39,672 nt of DNA from Paulinella micropora (GCA_009731375.1 BJOX01000218.1:539797-579468); one strand, 5' to 3'. Positions 26,507-34,740 are shown, numbered from the stretch's first letter. Numbers and translations: made by a program. The notes: generated by a model from the sequence alone, not told the origin.

Positions 26507-28297
26507 ATGTCTTCCGCCACCGTCGTCGTGCCCCCTGCTAGCAAGCAGCAGAAAATCGCCACCGGCAAGAGGGCGCGTAACGGCCAGGAGATCTTGATTG
26601 ATCCCGAGCACGCCCGCGCGATCAAGGCTCGCCCTTGCTGGACTCAAACCGTGATGGGCCCCCCCGCCGCGTCCACGGCGCTGAGCAACACCGCGTTTTT
26701 CAGCTTTATCTTGGAAAACAACCAGGCCGGTGCGATCCATGACGCGACGTTGCGTTTCAAGATCACGTTCACGACCAGCGGCAGCCAGCCGACCGACTCG
26801 CGAGTCTTGCCTACCACTCAGTGGTTCGAAAGGATCGAGTACCTCGACCGCCTGACGGGCACCGAAATCGCGCGCTATTACGGTGACATGATGCACTTGG
26901 TACTCAATACGCTGCCGCAAGAGGCCATTGACCAGATCGCCGACATGGTCAACATGTGCCCCAAGACGGGCAAAGTCAGCGGCCGCCAGTGGGAAAACAA
27001 CGCCGAACAGTACTTTTACTTGCCCTTGGTGCACACATGGCTGAACGGCATGGACTTGGACCTGAGCACGCTGCGTGGTGACCTCGAAATCAGGTTCTAC
27101 CCGCGCGGTTCCATCTTTGTGGCGGCCCAGTCAGCAGTCAACGGCCAGTCCGCGCCCGCCGTGCCTTGTACCGCCAGCTTGGGTGAGATCCGCTTCATCA
27201 CGGGCTGCACGCAGCTGCCTAACGGGATGCGCCTGGGCAGGAGCCCGCAGAAGATGGGCAAGGTCGCCGAGCAAAAATACATCGACTTTGTGCAGTACAC
27301 GGCCTATGGCCAGCGCATCAAGGCATCCGACCGAGTAGCGATCGACCTGGACCAATTTTCTCACCACTCCGGCGCGCTGTTTGTCTTCATCCGCAAATCA
27401 GGCGACCAGACTTCGTACAGCTACCTTGGCACGGACACTACTACCTACTACCCGCAGTACACGTACGACACCACAGGGCGTTTGATGACCTACGACTCGT
27501 TTGGAGATTCGGCTACGATTGACTTGGAAGATATCCATGGGCGTAGTCAGCTGGGTGAAGGGACCCCGATCGACGAGCGCTTTTTCCGTGAGGAAACGAT
27601 GGGACAGTTGGTGCGCAGCTCCTACCTGAAGTCCAACAGCGTGTACATGATCCCGTTTACCAACGACCCCAAGGCCATGTTAGACGGCGTGATGGACGGC
27701 TACAAGACCTTTGTCGGCAATCGCGAGCGTCTGGTGATCAACGTCGGCCTCGCGCCGGTAGCGTCGACCGTCACGTACAAGTACGGGGCTTGGTACGCCA
27801 ACAGCGCGGTGTTTGCCCTGAACGACACCAACCGCCTGACCGTGGACTTCAAGGGCGTGACGGTGGCAGTCCTTGACATCGACTCTGACCTCACTTTCGC
27901 CAGAATTACCGACCGGCGCTACACGTCGCCCGCCACGGCCGCACTAACGAACCTCAACACCTTGCTGGCTAGCTCGAGCTGGCTGCGCGCGTGCGGGGTC
28001 AAGATCAAGTTCAGCAACACGCGAGCTGGCGCGACCAACACGGTCGACTGGGAGACCAATGCGGCGATGGAGTACACCGCGTCCGTCACGGATCTGAACG
28101 ACCAGCCAGTGATCTGGTCCCGCGGCGACTTCCACCAGCTGAAGCTGAAGTTCCAGCAGGCGCCAGACACGTCCGCGGCTACTTACAACGCCCAAGAAGA
28201 GATGGTCGTCAGCGCCACCGTGTCGGGCAGACGAGGTGTTGTGGACGGATTGTATGATATTACGATCTATTCAGCGTACTTCCAAGTACTTGCATGA
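26507..28297 (+). CDS. Double jelly-roll major capsid protein
   Basis: 596 residues from the ATG at 26507 (MSSATVVVPP), which follows the promoter-like element more closely than the upstream in-frame start. The main shell protein of an icosahedral dsDNA virion. The order of beta-rich segments fits two jelly rolls: the first contains TQTVMGPPAASTALSNTAFF, HDATLRFKITF and WFERIEYLDRLTG; the inter-barrel part has YFYLPLVHTWLNGMDLDLST then EIRFYPRGSIF. The second roll runs from about 330 (SGALFVFIRKSGD) to the C-terminus, ending GLYDITIYSAYFQVLA, the kind of hydrophobic closing strand usual in this family. Length is in the range of Nucleocytoviricota, mriyavirus-like and polinton-like capsid proteins. 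Uninterrupted, unlike many neighbours. The call is by pattern, not by alignment. Confidence 0.88.
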   Translation: MSSATVVVPPASKQQKIATGKRARNGQEILIDPEHARAIKARPCWTQTVMGPPAASTALSNTAFFSFILENNQAGAIHDATLRFKITFTTSGSQPTDSRVLPTTQWFERIEYLDRLTGTEIARYYGDMMHLVLNTLPQEAIDQIADMVNMCPKTGKVSGRQWENNAEQYFYLPLVHTWLNGMDLDLSTLRGDLEIRFYPRGSIFVAAQSAVNGQSAPAVPCTASLGEIRFITGCTQLPNGMRLGRSPQKMGKVAEQKYIDFVQYTAYGQRIKASDRVAIDLDQFSHHSGALFVFIRKSGDQTSYSYLGTDTTTYYPQYTYDTTGRLMTYDSFGDSATIDLEDIHGRSQLGEGTPIDERFFREETMGQLVRSSYLKSNSVYMIPFTNDPKAMLDGVMDGYKTFVGNRERLVINVGLAPVASTVTYKYGAWYANSAVFALNDTNRLTVDFKGVTVAVLDIDSDLTFARITDRRYTSPATAALTNLNTLLASSSWLRACGVKIKFSNTRAGATNTVDWETNAAMEYTASVTDLNDQPVIWSRGDFHQLKLKFQQAPDTSAATYNAQEEMVVSATVSGRRGVVDGLYDITIYSAYFQVLA

Positions 28298-28355
28298 AAG
28301 TAACGGTAGCCTGGAAGTGGCTTCGGTTTAAAAATTCTTAGATTATGTATTCTAA

Positions 28356-28363
28356 TTAAAGAG
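28356..28363 (+). promoter_or_regulatory. TTAAAGAG element before 28378
   Basis: The second half of the shared element, with a weak first half AAAAATTCTTAG at about 28330-28341. Confidence 0.35.
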
Positions 28364-28377
28364 ATCAAAAGTGAAAA

Positions 28378-28506
28378 ATGGAACCGCTTGTGATAGCAAT
28401 CATCACCGTCTTAGTGGTCGGGGCGATCGGGTGCGTGTGTATCCTATACTTCCCAGTCAGGTGTCCAGACGAGGGAGTGGTGGCACCGGCCGGCCCGGAC
28501 GTTTAA
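28378..28506 (+). CDS. Small single-span membrane protein (42 residues)
   Basis: ATG 28378, TAA 28504. An N-terminal membrane span (LVIAIITVLVVGAIGCVCIL, res 4-23) is followed by a short Cys- and Pro-containing tail. Together with the 38-residue protein at 25541 it forms a pair of similar small membrane proteins on either side of the capsid gene. Role unknown, perhaps a virion membrane component. Confidence 0.55.
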   Translation: MEPLVIAIITVLVVGAIGCVCILYFPVRCPDEGVVAPAGPDV

Positions 28507-28624
28507 AGTTTAACAAGACTTGCCGTGCTTCTTTTGGGCCCGGTCGAGTTCTTTCGAATCGAGATTTGAAACAAGGCTTTAAAAAAGGAAACGGTCGCGG
28601 CCGTGACACTGTCATAATACAAAC

Positions 28625-29816
28625 ATGAGCGAACCACCCAAGAAGAAGGCCAAGACTAGCTCGTTTTGCCGTGACTGTCCGCCGGATGCCAAAAAAGTAG
28701 CCAATTACAAAGACGAAACGGGTACGAATTACAAGCTCTGTGCATCCCATGCTAAGGCGGTCGGGTCTTATACTAAACCAAAGAAAAAGACGTGCATCGA
28801 CTGTCCTAACGACGCCAAGAAACAAGCGAGTTTCTCGGATGAGCACGGACAACAGTATGTAGTATGTGCGGATCATGCTAGGGCCCGAGGCTCGTACACG
28901 CCACAACAACACAGAAAGTGCATTGACTGCCCAGACGACAAAAAGAAACAAGCAAATTTCCCAGACGAACACGGACAAAAGCACATGCTATGTGCAGATC
29001 ATGCGAGAACCAGAGGGTCGTATACACCGCTGAAAACAAAGAAATGCATCGACTGTCCCGAGGGTACTATTGTCCAGGCAGCGTACAGCGACGAACACGG
29101 GCGGCGCTCCCTGTGTGCTGCCCATGCTAGAGCCAGGGGGACCCATGTCATGCGAGAGCAGTATCTGTGTGTCGCTTGCCCCAAAGGAGCCGAGATCAAT
29201 GCTCATTACACAGACGAAAATGGTTCGCCCAGAAAGCTGTGTGCAGCGCATGCGAAGGCCAGAGGGTCGTACATATTGAAAGAAGCAAAACTTTGTGTTG
29301 ACTGCCCCGAAGGCGATAAAATCCAATCGACATTCAAAGATGAGAACGGAAATTCCAGAATGCTCTGTGCGCGCCATGCCTTTCTGCGCGGTCTCATCCC
29401 TCGGCCGAAAGCCGGCGCGTCCGTTGTCGCATGCCTGGCATGGGACAGGCTCAAAGAACAGGGATGGGACATCCAGCACGTACATTTTTGTCGTGGCGAG
29501 GAGGAGACAACGGGCAGCGAGTTCAAGGTGCCAGGCCCACGCAAGTATCGTCTTGACGGCTACGATGAGGAGCGCAACGCGGGGTTTGAATTCATGGGCA
29601 ACGCGTGGCCTGCACCCGAAACATAACGAGCGTTCGCCCACACTCAAGCGGCTCAACAGCGTACTGTATAAAGAAACGATGTTGCGCCTCGCTTCCATCC
29701 ATGACTCGATGCCCAAGGGCTTCACGCTTTACTACATCTGGGAGCACGAATTTGAAAAGATCCGGCACAAGCCGCTGGCGGATGTCACTACAGTTTTAAA
29801 CAAGTTTACTAATTAA
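28625..29816 (+). CDS. Six-repeat Cys/His (EsV-1-7-like) protein with endonuclease-like C-terminus, one frame break
   Basis: From the ATG at 28625 six units of about 42 residues repeat the pattern Cys-x2-Cys ... Cys-x2-His-Ala, such as CIDCPD...CADHARTRGSY. This resembles the EsV-1-7 cysteine repeat known from brown algae and algal viruses, though the first Cys spacing is x2 rather than x4. The final part contains YRLDGYDEERNAGFEFMGN. After a shift near 29605 it continues on the other frame through HPKHNERS to FTLYYIWEHEFEKI, ending TAA 29814. The order Asp-Gly-Tyr ... Glu-Phe-x-Gly ... Ile-Trp-Glu recalls VSR-like / PD-(D/E)XK nucleases fused to zinc repeats in giant viruses. About 395 residues if joined. 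Nuclease activity is inferred. Confidence 0.65.
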
Positions 29817-29818
29817 AG

Positions 29819-29869
29819 AAATAATCTTCTTTCGCTCTTATCTAACCGAAGGACAAAGGCAAACTAAAG
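29819..29869 (+). promoter_or_regulatory. Candidate promoter before the HMG-like gene
   Basis: AAATAATCTTCTTTCG (29819-29834) and ACTAAAG (29863-29869) directly before the ATG at 29870; it overlaps the end of the previous gene. Confidence 0.45.
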
Positions 29870-30163
29870 ATGTCTTCTTGTCAAACTTGTGGACAGGCCA
29901 CCGCTGTCGCCGCCCCTGCCAAGGAAAAGAAGGCCAGGGCGCCGTCCGCGTACAATCAATTTTTTCAACAAAAGATGCAAGACCCCTAGATTCGCGCACT
30001 CGAGCACAAAATGAGGATGAAGGTCATCTCCGAGCAATGGAATGCTCAAAAACAGAAGGCGGCTGCTCCTGCTCCTTCTTCCGCCGCATCCCAACAGGCA
30101 CAGCAATCGGCAGCGAGCGAGGCACTCCCTGCTGGACGCCCCACATTGATACGTTCCCTCTGA
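29870..30163 (+). CDS. HMG/YABBY-like small protein with in-frame TAG
   Basis: 97 codons with one internal TAG at 29987-29989 and a final TGA at 30161. The phrase RAPSAYNQFFQQKMQDP, then (after the TAG) IRALEHKMRMK and W, matches the start and helix pattern of YABBY/HMG-box-like domains, which bind DNA and occur as short proteins in several Nucleocytoviricota. N-terminal CQTCG may be half of a zinc site. The C-terminus is Ala/Gln/Ser-rich. The TAG falls inside the domain, so it is a mutation, an error or readthrough. It overlaps the tail of the converging resolvase gene. Confidence 0.55.
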
Positions 30164-30676
30164 CCAGCGCACAGAAGGCAAGACCAAAGGCATCGCTCAG
30201 ATGATCTGACTCTGTGAGGCATTTAGTCTCTCTTGCACATTAAAACTTTCTACGAGGTTCTGTGCCAGCACTTTTGATTGAATTTTGTATTTCCCTTTGA
30301 CTCGGCCGGATATACTCGGAGTCAGCGAAAAAAAGCAGCTGAACTTGAACGAGCTCTGGTAGAAAAGTAGCTCCTTGGCACCGAGACCGAGCATAGTTGC
30401 ACCGGCCGCCGCTTGAATGAGCAGGTTTGACGGCTTCGTGTTAGCCATACCGAACACTTGGTCTTCCACGACGCATACATCGGCGTTGTGCACTTCCTCG
30501 ATGGCGTTCAGGCACGCAAACAGGGACTTGGTCTTGAAGCTGTCAGTGTCGTCCTGTCTGGCGATGCTCAGCACGCTGGCATAAGTGACTGTGAAGGCGT
30601 TGGTGCTATTATTTTTCTCGAGCACTACCACTCCAAGATTTCTCAGCCCCGGGTCGACTGATACGACTTTTTTCAT
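30024..30676 (-). CDS. RuvC-like Holliday junction resolvase (poxvirus A22 type), one frame break
   Basis: The start at 30676 gives MKKVVSVDPGLRNLGVVVLE with catalytic Asp8. The second acidic site is VVEDQVFG (Glu71). The first frame stops at 30197, but a one-base shift at about 30207 opens SDHLSDAFGLAFC, the two-aspartate motif that completes the RuvC active site. The first stop in that frame is 30024, though the true C-terminus may be earlier since it overlaps the HMG-like gene. The enzyme would cut branched DNA into unit genomes before packaging. Core length of about 160 residues suits the family. An upstream alternative start (30745) adds a Lys-rich segment and seems less likely. Confidence 0.82.
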
Positions 30677-30731
30677 TTTTTCCCCTCCCCTTTTTGTTTT
30701 TAATAATGCAGGACGAACTTTCTTTTTTTTT

Positions 30732-31913
30732 TCACACGTCCTCATACCAAGACAAGCTCAGATGCACGTCTGCAGTGCCGGAAGCAGTGCTGGCCGCAAT
30801 GCAGAGCACTTCGCCGGGCCCGACGGCGATGTTGAGCCTGCTTAGGTCGAGACTGGCCGACGCCGAGCCACTGGCCGACGCGACGCAGGCGGCCACGGCA
30901 TTGCCACTAGACACCGTGACCAAGCTTGCGGAGTACTCAGTGTTGGAGGCCGCGTCGTGGTTCGCGTAGGTCGGCGCGCTGCCGAACGTGGCTTGCGTGA
31001 GCACTCGCAGGATCACGGGCTTGGTGCCAGAGACGGCCGTGGCGGTCAGCAGGGTCGGGAACAGCAGGTCGTTGTTGGGGAGGGCGCCGATCAAGCTCTT
31101 GTTGCGGATCACCAGCACGTTACTTTCGGTCGTACCGATGGTCTGCACGTTCGTGCGCGCAAAGCTGAGGCCCAGCTGCCTCACGGGGCCTTCGACCAGG
31201 ACGCCGACACTGGCAGTGCGCACCAGGCCTCCCGCGCCGGTGGTCTTGAGCCTGAACGGCAAGCTGGCGTTGCTGAGCGAAGGCGTCGTGTTGGCGCCCG
31301 CGTACTGGATCCGGTGCACTGGGACAAGCACCCCGTCCGACTGCCTCTCGACCGAGAACGTGACGGCCCCAAACCCTAGGTACTGCATCTGAATCTGAAA
31401 GATGTTGCCCTTGGCCCAGTCCTTGCGGTCCATGACGTCGTCGCCGCCCAGGCAGTTGTTCAGGTTCCAGTCTTTCTGGTCGATGTAAGTGTCGACAGTC
31501 GCGTTGCGGTGCAAGATCCGTAGCCTGTTAGTTCGGGTCTGGTCCTGGACATAGAAGAAGCCGTTGTTGTCGTCTCCTAAGCCAACCATGGCCGAATTAG
31601 CCACGTTGGGTGTGGCAGGGAACAGCGCCGTGAAGCGGCAGACAAGCCCTTGTCCCGCGCGGTACTTACAGCGACGAAGCGTTTCAGCTTGTGCGGCGCC
31701 GCTGAGCGACAACAGGCCGGCGGCAGTGGTCACGGAGCCAGAGGTAGCGAACTTGCGCGAGTTCAGGGTGCCGGTGTAAGGGAAAGTCTCCTGCACTAGC
31801 GGGGTAGACTCCGCGACCTTGTGCTCGCCAAAGGCCGTGACCATGCTAGGCAGCGGCTTGGTCTCGACCACATCCTCCAGGCGCAGGCGCTTGTTGCCGC
31901 TGAGCGTCAGCAT
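30732..31913 (-). CDS. Virion surface/fibre-type beta-rich protein (393 residues)
   Basis: An intact frame from ATG 31913 to TGA 30732, rich in Ser, Thr, Ala, Gly and Val with regular beta patterning. The central part has KYRAGQGLVCRFTALFP (about 84-100), GLGDDNNGFFYV, NIFQIQMQYLGFGAVTFSVE (about 170-189) and VHRIQYAGANTTPSLSN. I recognise this as a widespread module in proteins of dsDNA virus particles and some phage tail proteins (RYRxGQGxxxRFTAxF ... QIQxQYLGFG). The last 100 residues are low-complexity beta sequence with SASGSASASLD. It diverges from the penton gene with 58 bp between start codons, so both may be late capsid genes. The family is not named here. Confidence 0.65.
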   Translation of the reverse strand: MLTLSGNKRLRLEDVVETKPLPSMVTAFGEHKVAESTPLVQETFPYTGTLNSRKFATSGSVTTAAGLLSLSGAAQAETLRRCKYRAGQGLVCRFTALFPATPNVANSAMVGLGDDNNGFFYVQDQTRTNRLRILHRNATVDTYIDQKDWNLNNCLGGDDVMDRKDWAKGNIFQIQMQYLGFGAVTFSVERQSDGVLVPVHRIQYAGANTTPSLSNASLPFRLKTTGAGGLVRTASVGVLVEGPVRQLGLSFARTNVQTIGTTESNVLVIRNKSLIGALPNNDLLFPTLLTATAVSGTKPVILRVLTQATFGSAPTYANHDAASNTEYSASLVTVSSGNAVAACVASASGSASASLDLSRLNIAVGPGEVLCIAASTASGTADVHLSLSWYEDV

Positions 31914-31971
31914 ATTTTTTTCCCTCTTGCATTACACTAGTGACAACATTTAATTTTTTTTAATTCCCGAA

Positions 31972-32826
31972 ATGAGCGGCCTGCGCAACATTTCGGAGAT
32001 GAACATCCTGGTCCGCAGCAAGGACCGCGACCGGGTGCAAGGCTCGGGCGATTCGGCCGAGTTCCGGCTGTCGCTGTCGGAAGCGATCCAAGGGAAATAC
32101 AAGCTCATCTGGGCNNNNNNNNNNNNNNNNNNNNNNNNNACGTACAACATCAACTCCAAGAACAACAAGCTCTACTTAAACTCCATGGCCACGGGCGATG
32201 TGACCATCACGATTCCGTCGCAAAATTATACGGGCGAGACTTTGGCCGACACGCTACAATCGCTTTTAACCAACGAGGGCTTTGTACAAGTAGGACAGAC
32301 GATCGGAGTGGTTTATCTCGACACCAAGCTCAAGCTGCAGTTCACGCTGTCTGGAGGAGCAGAGTTCAACGTCTACAGCAAAAGCGGCGACGACAGTGCG
32401 CATGCCGTGCTAGGCTTCCCGACTTCGGCCCAGAACGAGCTCTTTGCACTGACGTCGGGCCAGGCCACCGTCTTGCCACAAGTTGTGGCACTAGGCCTGC
32501 CGACTTCGCTAGGCATCAAGATCAAGGAATGCTCAAGCCTGGCCTACTCGACGGGCGGCAACTACGAGGAAGTGTCTCTGACGGGCGCGGTCTCGCGCGG
32601 CAGGAAAGTGCAATCGGGCAGCCTGATCATTCCTTTCCTGGCCTCGTCGGGGGGCTACCAGTCGTCGGCACAGGACCGGCACGACCAGTACGTGGTGTTT
32701 CCGACGCTGACGAAGTACACGCTGACGAAGTACTTGCACCTGCAGGTGTGTAACCCTGACACCAGGGACAAGGTGGACTTAAATGGGGCGGACTGGGAGA
32801 TGCTGCTGTCGAAAGCCGGTTGCTGA
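31972..32826 (+). CDS. Penton-type (single jelly-roll) minor capsid protein
   Basis: 284 residues including nine unknown ones (25-N gap at 32115-32139). The N-terminal ILVRSKDRDRVQGSGDSAEF fits the penton pattern 'SRDR...S.DF' known for polinton-like, virophage and Nucleocytoviricota pentons. The gap falls where the conserved Pro-Asn-Thr stretch normally precedes TYNINSKNN. ITIPSQNYTGETLADTLQSL (about 80-99), an LGF motif (AVLGFPTS) and the C-terminal VDLNGADWEMLLS complete the family order. Pentons close the 12 vertices of the icosahedral shell. The stop TGA is followed directly by TAG. The 3' two thirds are duplicated at 36450-36901. Confidence 0.88.
   Translation: MSGLRNISEMNILVRSKDRDRVQGSGDSAEFRLSLSEAIQGKYKLIWXXXXXXXXXTYNINSKNNKLYLNSMATGDVTITIPSQNYTGETLADTLQSLLTNEGFVQVGQTIGVVYLDTKLKLQFTLSGGAEFNVYSKSGDDSAHAVLGFPTSAQNELFALTSGQATVLPQVVALGLPTSLGIKIKECSSLAYSTGGNYEEVSLTGAVSRGRKVQSGSLIIPFLASSGGYQSSAQDRHDQYVVFPTLTKYTLTKYLHLQVCNPDTRDKVDLNGADWEMLLSKAGC
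32115..32139. other. 25-N assembly gap inside the penton gene
   Basis: Unknown bases. Both sides read in compatible frames if the true length is a multiple of three plus one as given. Confidence 0.95.
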
Positions 32827-32864
32827 TAGAGTGGCCGCCGGCCCAGCAATCGCACATTTTTTAA

Positions 32865-32887
32865 AAATCTTGTGGCCGCAGTTAAAG
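32865..32887 (+). promoter_or_regulatory. Candidate late promoter before the SLATT-like gene
   Basis: AAAATCTTGTGG (32865-32875) followed by GTTAAAGAG (32881-32889), 5 bp before the ATG at 32894. In the right copy the first half has one substitution (T to C at 36943). Confidence 0.55.
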
Positions 32888-32893
32888 AGAACG

Positions 32894-33568
32894 ATGGATG
32901 AGGATAAAATCCTGGCGATGCGATCGCATTCGAACGAGAATCATGACTCTGACGACAGCGACGTCAAGCGAGAGGAAGAGAAGTGGTCTTCGAGGCACGA
33001 GTCCTACTTTGCCAGCGTGGTGGACGAGTGTGCCCTGCACGCGCGCCTCAACAACTCGGCCGGCTACTACTATTACAACCGCTTTCTGTTGTTTGGTTTG
33101 TTGGCCACTATCGTGCCGGCGATCTGTTCGATTATCGTGGGAAATTTCGGCTTCAAGGCGTGCGGAGCAGGCCGGACGGGCTACGATTGGGTCAGCGTCA
33201 CGTGTTTAATCTTGGTAGCTATCATATCGGGGACCAACTCGTTTTTCAACTTTGGGCAAAAAGCAGAGAGCCACTTCTCCTGTGAGATCCTTTTTGAAAT
33301 GGCCAAGAACGAGCTCTCAATCGAGATGGCCAAGAAGAGGCGCTTTAGATTAGCAGCGGACGTGCTGCTGGTCAAGATTACCATGGCCCTGGAGAAAGTG
33401 CGCTCGAACGAGCAGGTTATACCGGGCCCGGTGTTGTGGGCGCACCGCCTGGACCGCGAGAAGCTGGCCAAAGCGCGCGCACAGATGGTGACGAGCGGCG
33501 AACCGGTCAGGCTTCACCAGGGCACGCCCGTGACGCTGGACAGACACTTGATCCCGATGCCTACATGA
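32894..33568 (+). CDS. SLATT-like two-helix membrane protein (224 residues)
   Basis: ATG 32894 (MDEDKILAMR) to TGA 33566. After an acidic N-terminal 40 residues come YYYYNRFLLFGLLATIVPAI (helix 1, about 63-83) and WVSVTCLILVAIISGTNSFF (helix 2, about 97-117). The long helical segment behind them contains FSCEILFEMAKNELSIEMAK. This layout fits the SLATT/DUF4231 superfamily of two-helix membrane proteins, found in prokaryotic effector systems and in large DNA viruses. Function in viruses is unknown; pore formation or membrane remodelling is possible. The gene is identical in its second copy at 36969. It follows the penton gene with 67 bp between. Confidence 0.65.
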   Translation: MDEDKILAMRSHSNENHDSDDSDVKREEEKWSSRHESYFASVVDECALHARLNNSAGYYYYNRFLLFGLLATIVPAICSIIVGNFGFKACGAGRTGYDWVSVTCLILVAIISGTNSFFNFGQKAESHFSCEILFEMAKNELSIEMAKKRRFRLAADVLLVKITMALEKVRSNEQVIPGPVLWAHRLDREKLAKARAQMVTSGEPVRLHQGTPVTLDRHLIPMPT

Positions 33569-33740
33569 CCGTGCAGACCTTGGGACACAGCTCACAGCAG
33601 TTGGAAGCGAGGGCGGCCTTCACGAGCTCCCAGATAACATCGACCACTGGCGGGATCAGCTTGTCCACGTTGTCGTCAGGACACAAGTCCACGAGCACGG
33701 AAATGAGGATCTCATTGTTCGGTCTTACGTCTTTGTAACA
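33561..33740 (-). CDS. Possible small minus-strand gene without a clear start
   Basis: On the minus strand a frame from about 33780 to TAG at 33561 is open and its last 55 residues look coding: EILISVLVDLCPDDNVDKLI, then VVDVIWELVKAA and a Cys-rich end. The + strand frame over the same bases looks like its shadow. No ATG opens this frame; a nearby ATG (33740) is in another frame, so a shift or an alternative start is needed. Its stop overlaps the end of the SLATT-like gene. Both duplicate copies show the same arrangement. No family. Confidence 0.35.
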   Translation of the reverse strand, partial: CYKDVRPNNEILISVLVDLCPDDNVDKLIPPVVDVIWELVKAALASNCCELCPKVCTVM

Positions 33741-33816
33741 TGATTTGTTCTTTGTTCTGTTGTACCGATAAGAAAAAAAATATCCTCTTTCCCTTTATAG
33801 TATTAAAAGAGAGTAA

Positions 33817-34595
33817 ATGGCCTTGCTGAAACTGGACAACCGGCAGCTGAACGAATTACGGACACTGAAGAAAAACTGCTCGTGTCGGAAGAATCGCGGT
33901 TTTGTCTCTTTCCCATCAGGCGTCCGAACCTGTATTCATTCTATGAAGCTTCCCTGCGCTCGTTCTGGACGGCAGACGAGCTTGATCTGAGCCGGGAACA
34001 GGCAGATTTCAAGAAATTGAGTGCGGACGAGCAGCATTTTATTAGGATGGTGCTAGGTTTTTTTGCTAGCTCGGACGGCATCATTCAAGAAAACCTGGCC
34101 GCTAATTTTTTGGCCGAAGTGCAGTTCAGTGAAGCGAGACTTTTTTTTTCTTACCAGATCTTTAATGAGGCCGAACACTCGCGGACCTACAGCCTGTTGA
34201 TCGATACGATCATCAGCGACCAGCAAGAGAAAGACAAGCTGTTCAATGCGATCACGCAGGTCCCGACCGTCGCACAAAAAGCCAAGTGGGCGCTGCAGTG
34301 GCTCAGCCCGGCCCGGTCTTCGTTTGCCGAGCGGCTGGTGGCGTTCGCTTGTGTGGAACTTGTCCAGTTCGCCTCTTCTTTCGCCTCCATCTTTTGGCTG
34401 AAACAAAAGCACCCGGGCCTGTTGCAGGGCCTGTGCACCAGCAACGAGTTTATTGCGCGGGACGAGATGCAGCACGGCCTGTTCGCGTGCCACTTGTACA
34501 AGCACCACGTGTCGAACAAGCTGGAGATGTCGCGCATTTTCCAGATCGTGGCGGGCTGTGTCGAAGTCGAACGGAGGTTCATCAGCGAGTCGCTG
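33817..34595 (+). CDS. Ribonucleotide reductase small subunit, truncated by a microsatellite and frame-shifted near its start
   Basis: The ATG at 33817 reads about 18 codons and then needs one more A in an A5 run (about 33868) to enter the main frame, which continues to EEKLLVSEESRFC. The four-helix diiron core is complete: Asp in WTADELDLS, Glu and His of NEAEHSRTY with the radical Tyr, Glu in FACVELVQF, and Glu/His in ARDEMQHG. The protein holds the tyrosyl radical for the large subunit at 10349. At about 34595, after ERRFISESL, the sequence changes abruptly into TGCATGCA and (TATG)n, so about 70-80 C-terminal residues, including the tail that binds the large subunit, are missing. The open frame through the repeat to 34778 is not protein-like. 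Confidence 0.9.
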
Positions 34596-34740
34596 CATGC
34601 ATGCATGCATATATGCATGTATGTATGTATGTATGTATGTATGTATGCATGTATGTATGTTATGTATGTATGTATGTATGTGTGTATGTATGTATGTATG
34701 TATGTATGTATGTATGTATGTATGTATGCGTGTATGTATG

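Noticed and set aside
30197-30205. TGA at 30197 as the true end of the resolvase
   Set aside because: The two-aspartate RuvC motif lies directly beyond in the neighbouring frame, so the stop is more likely the result of a one-base shift.
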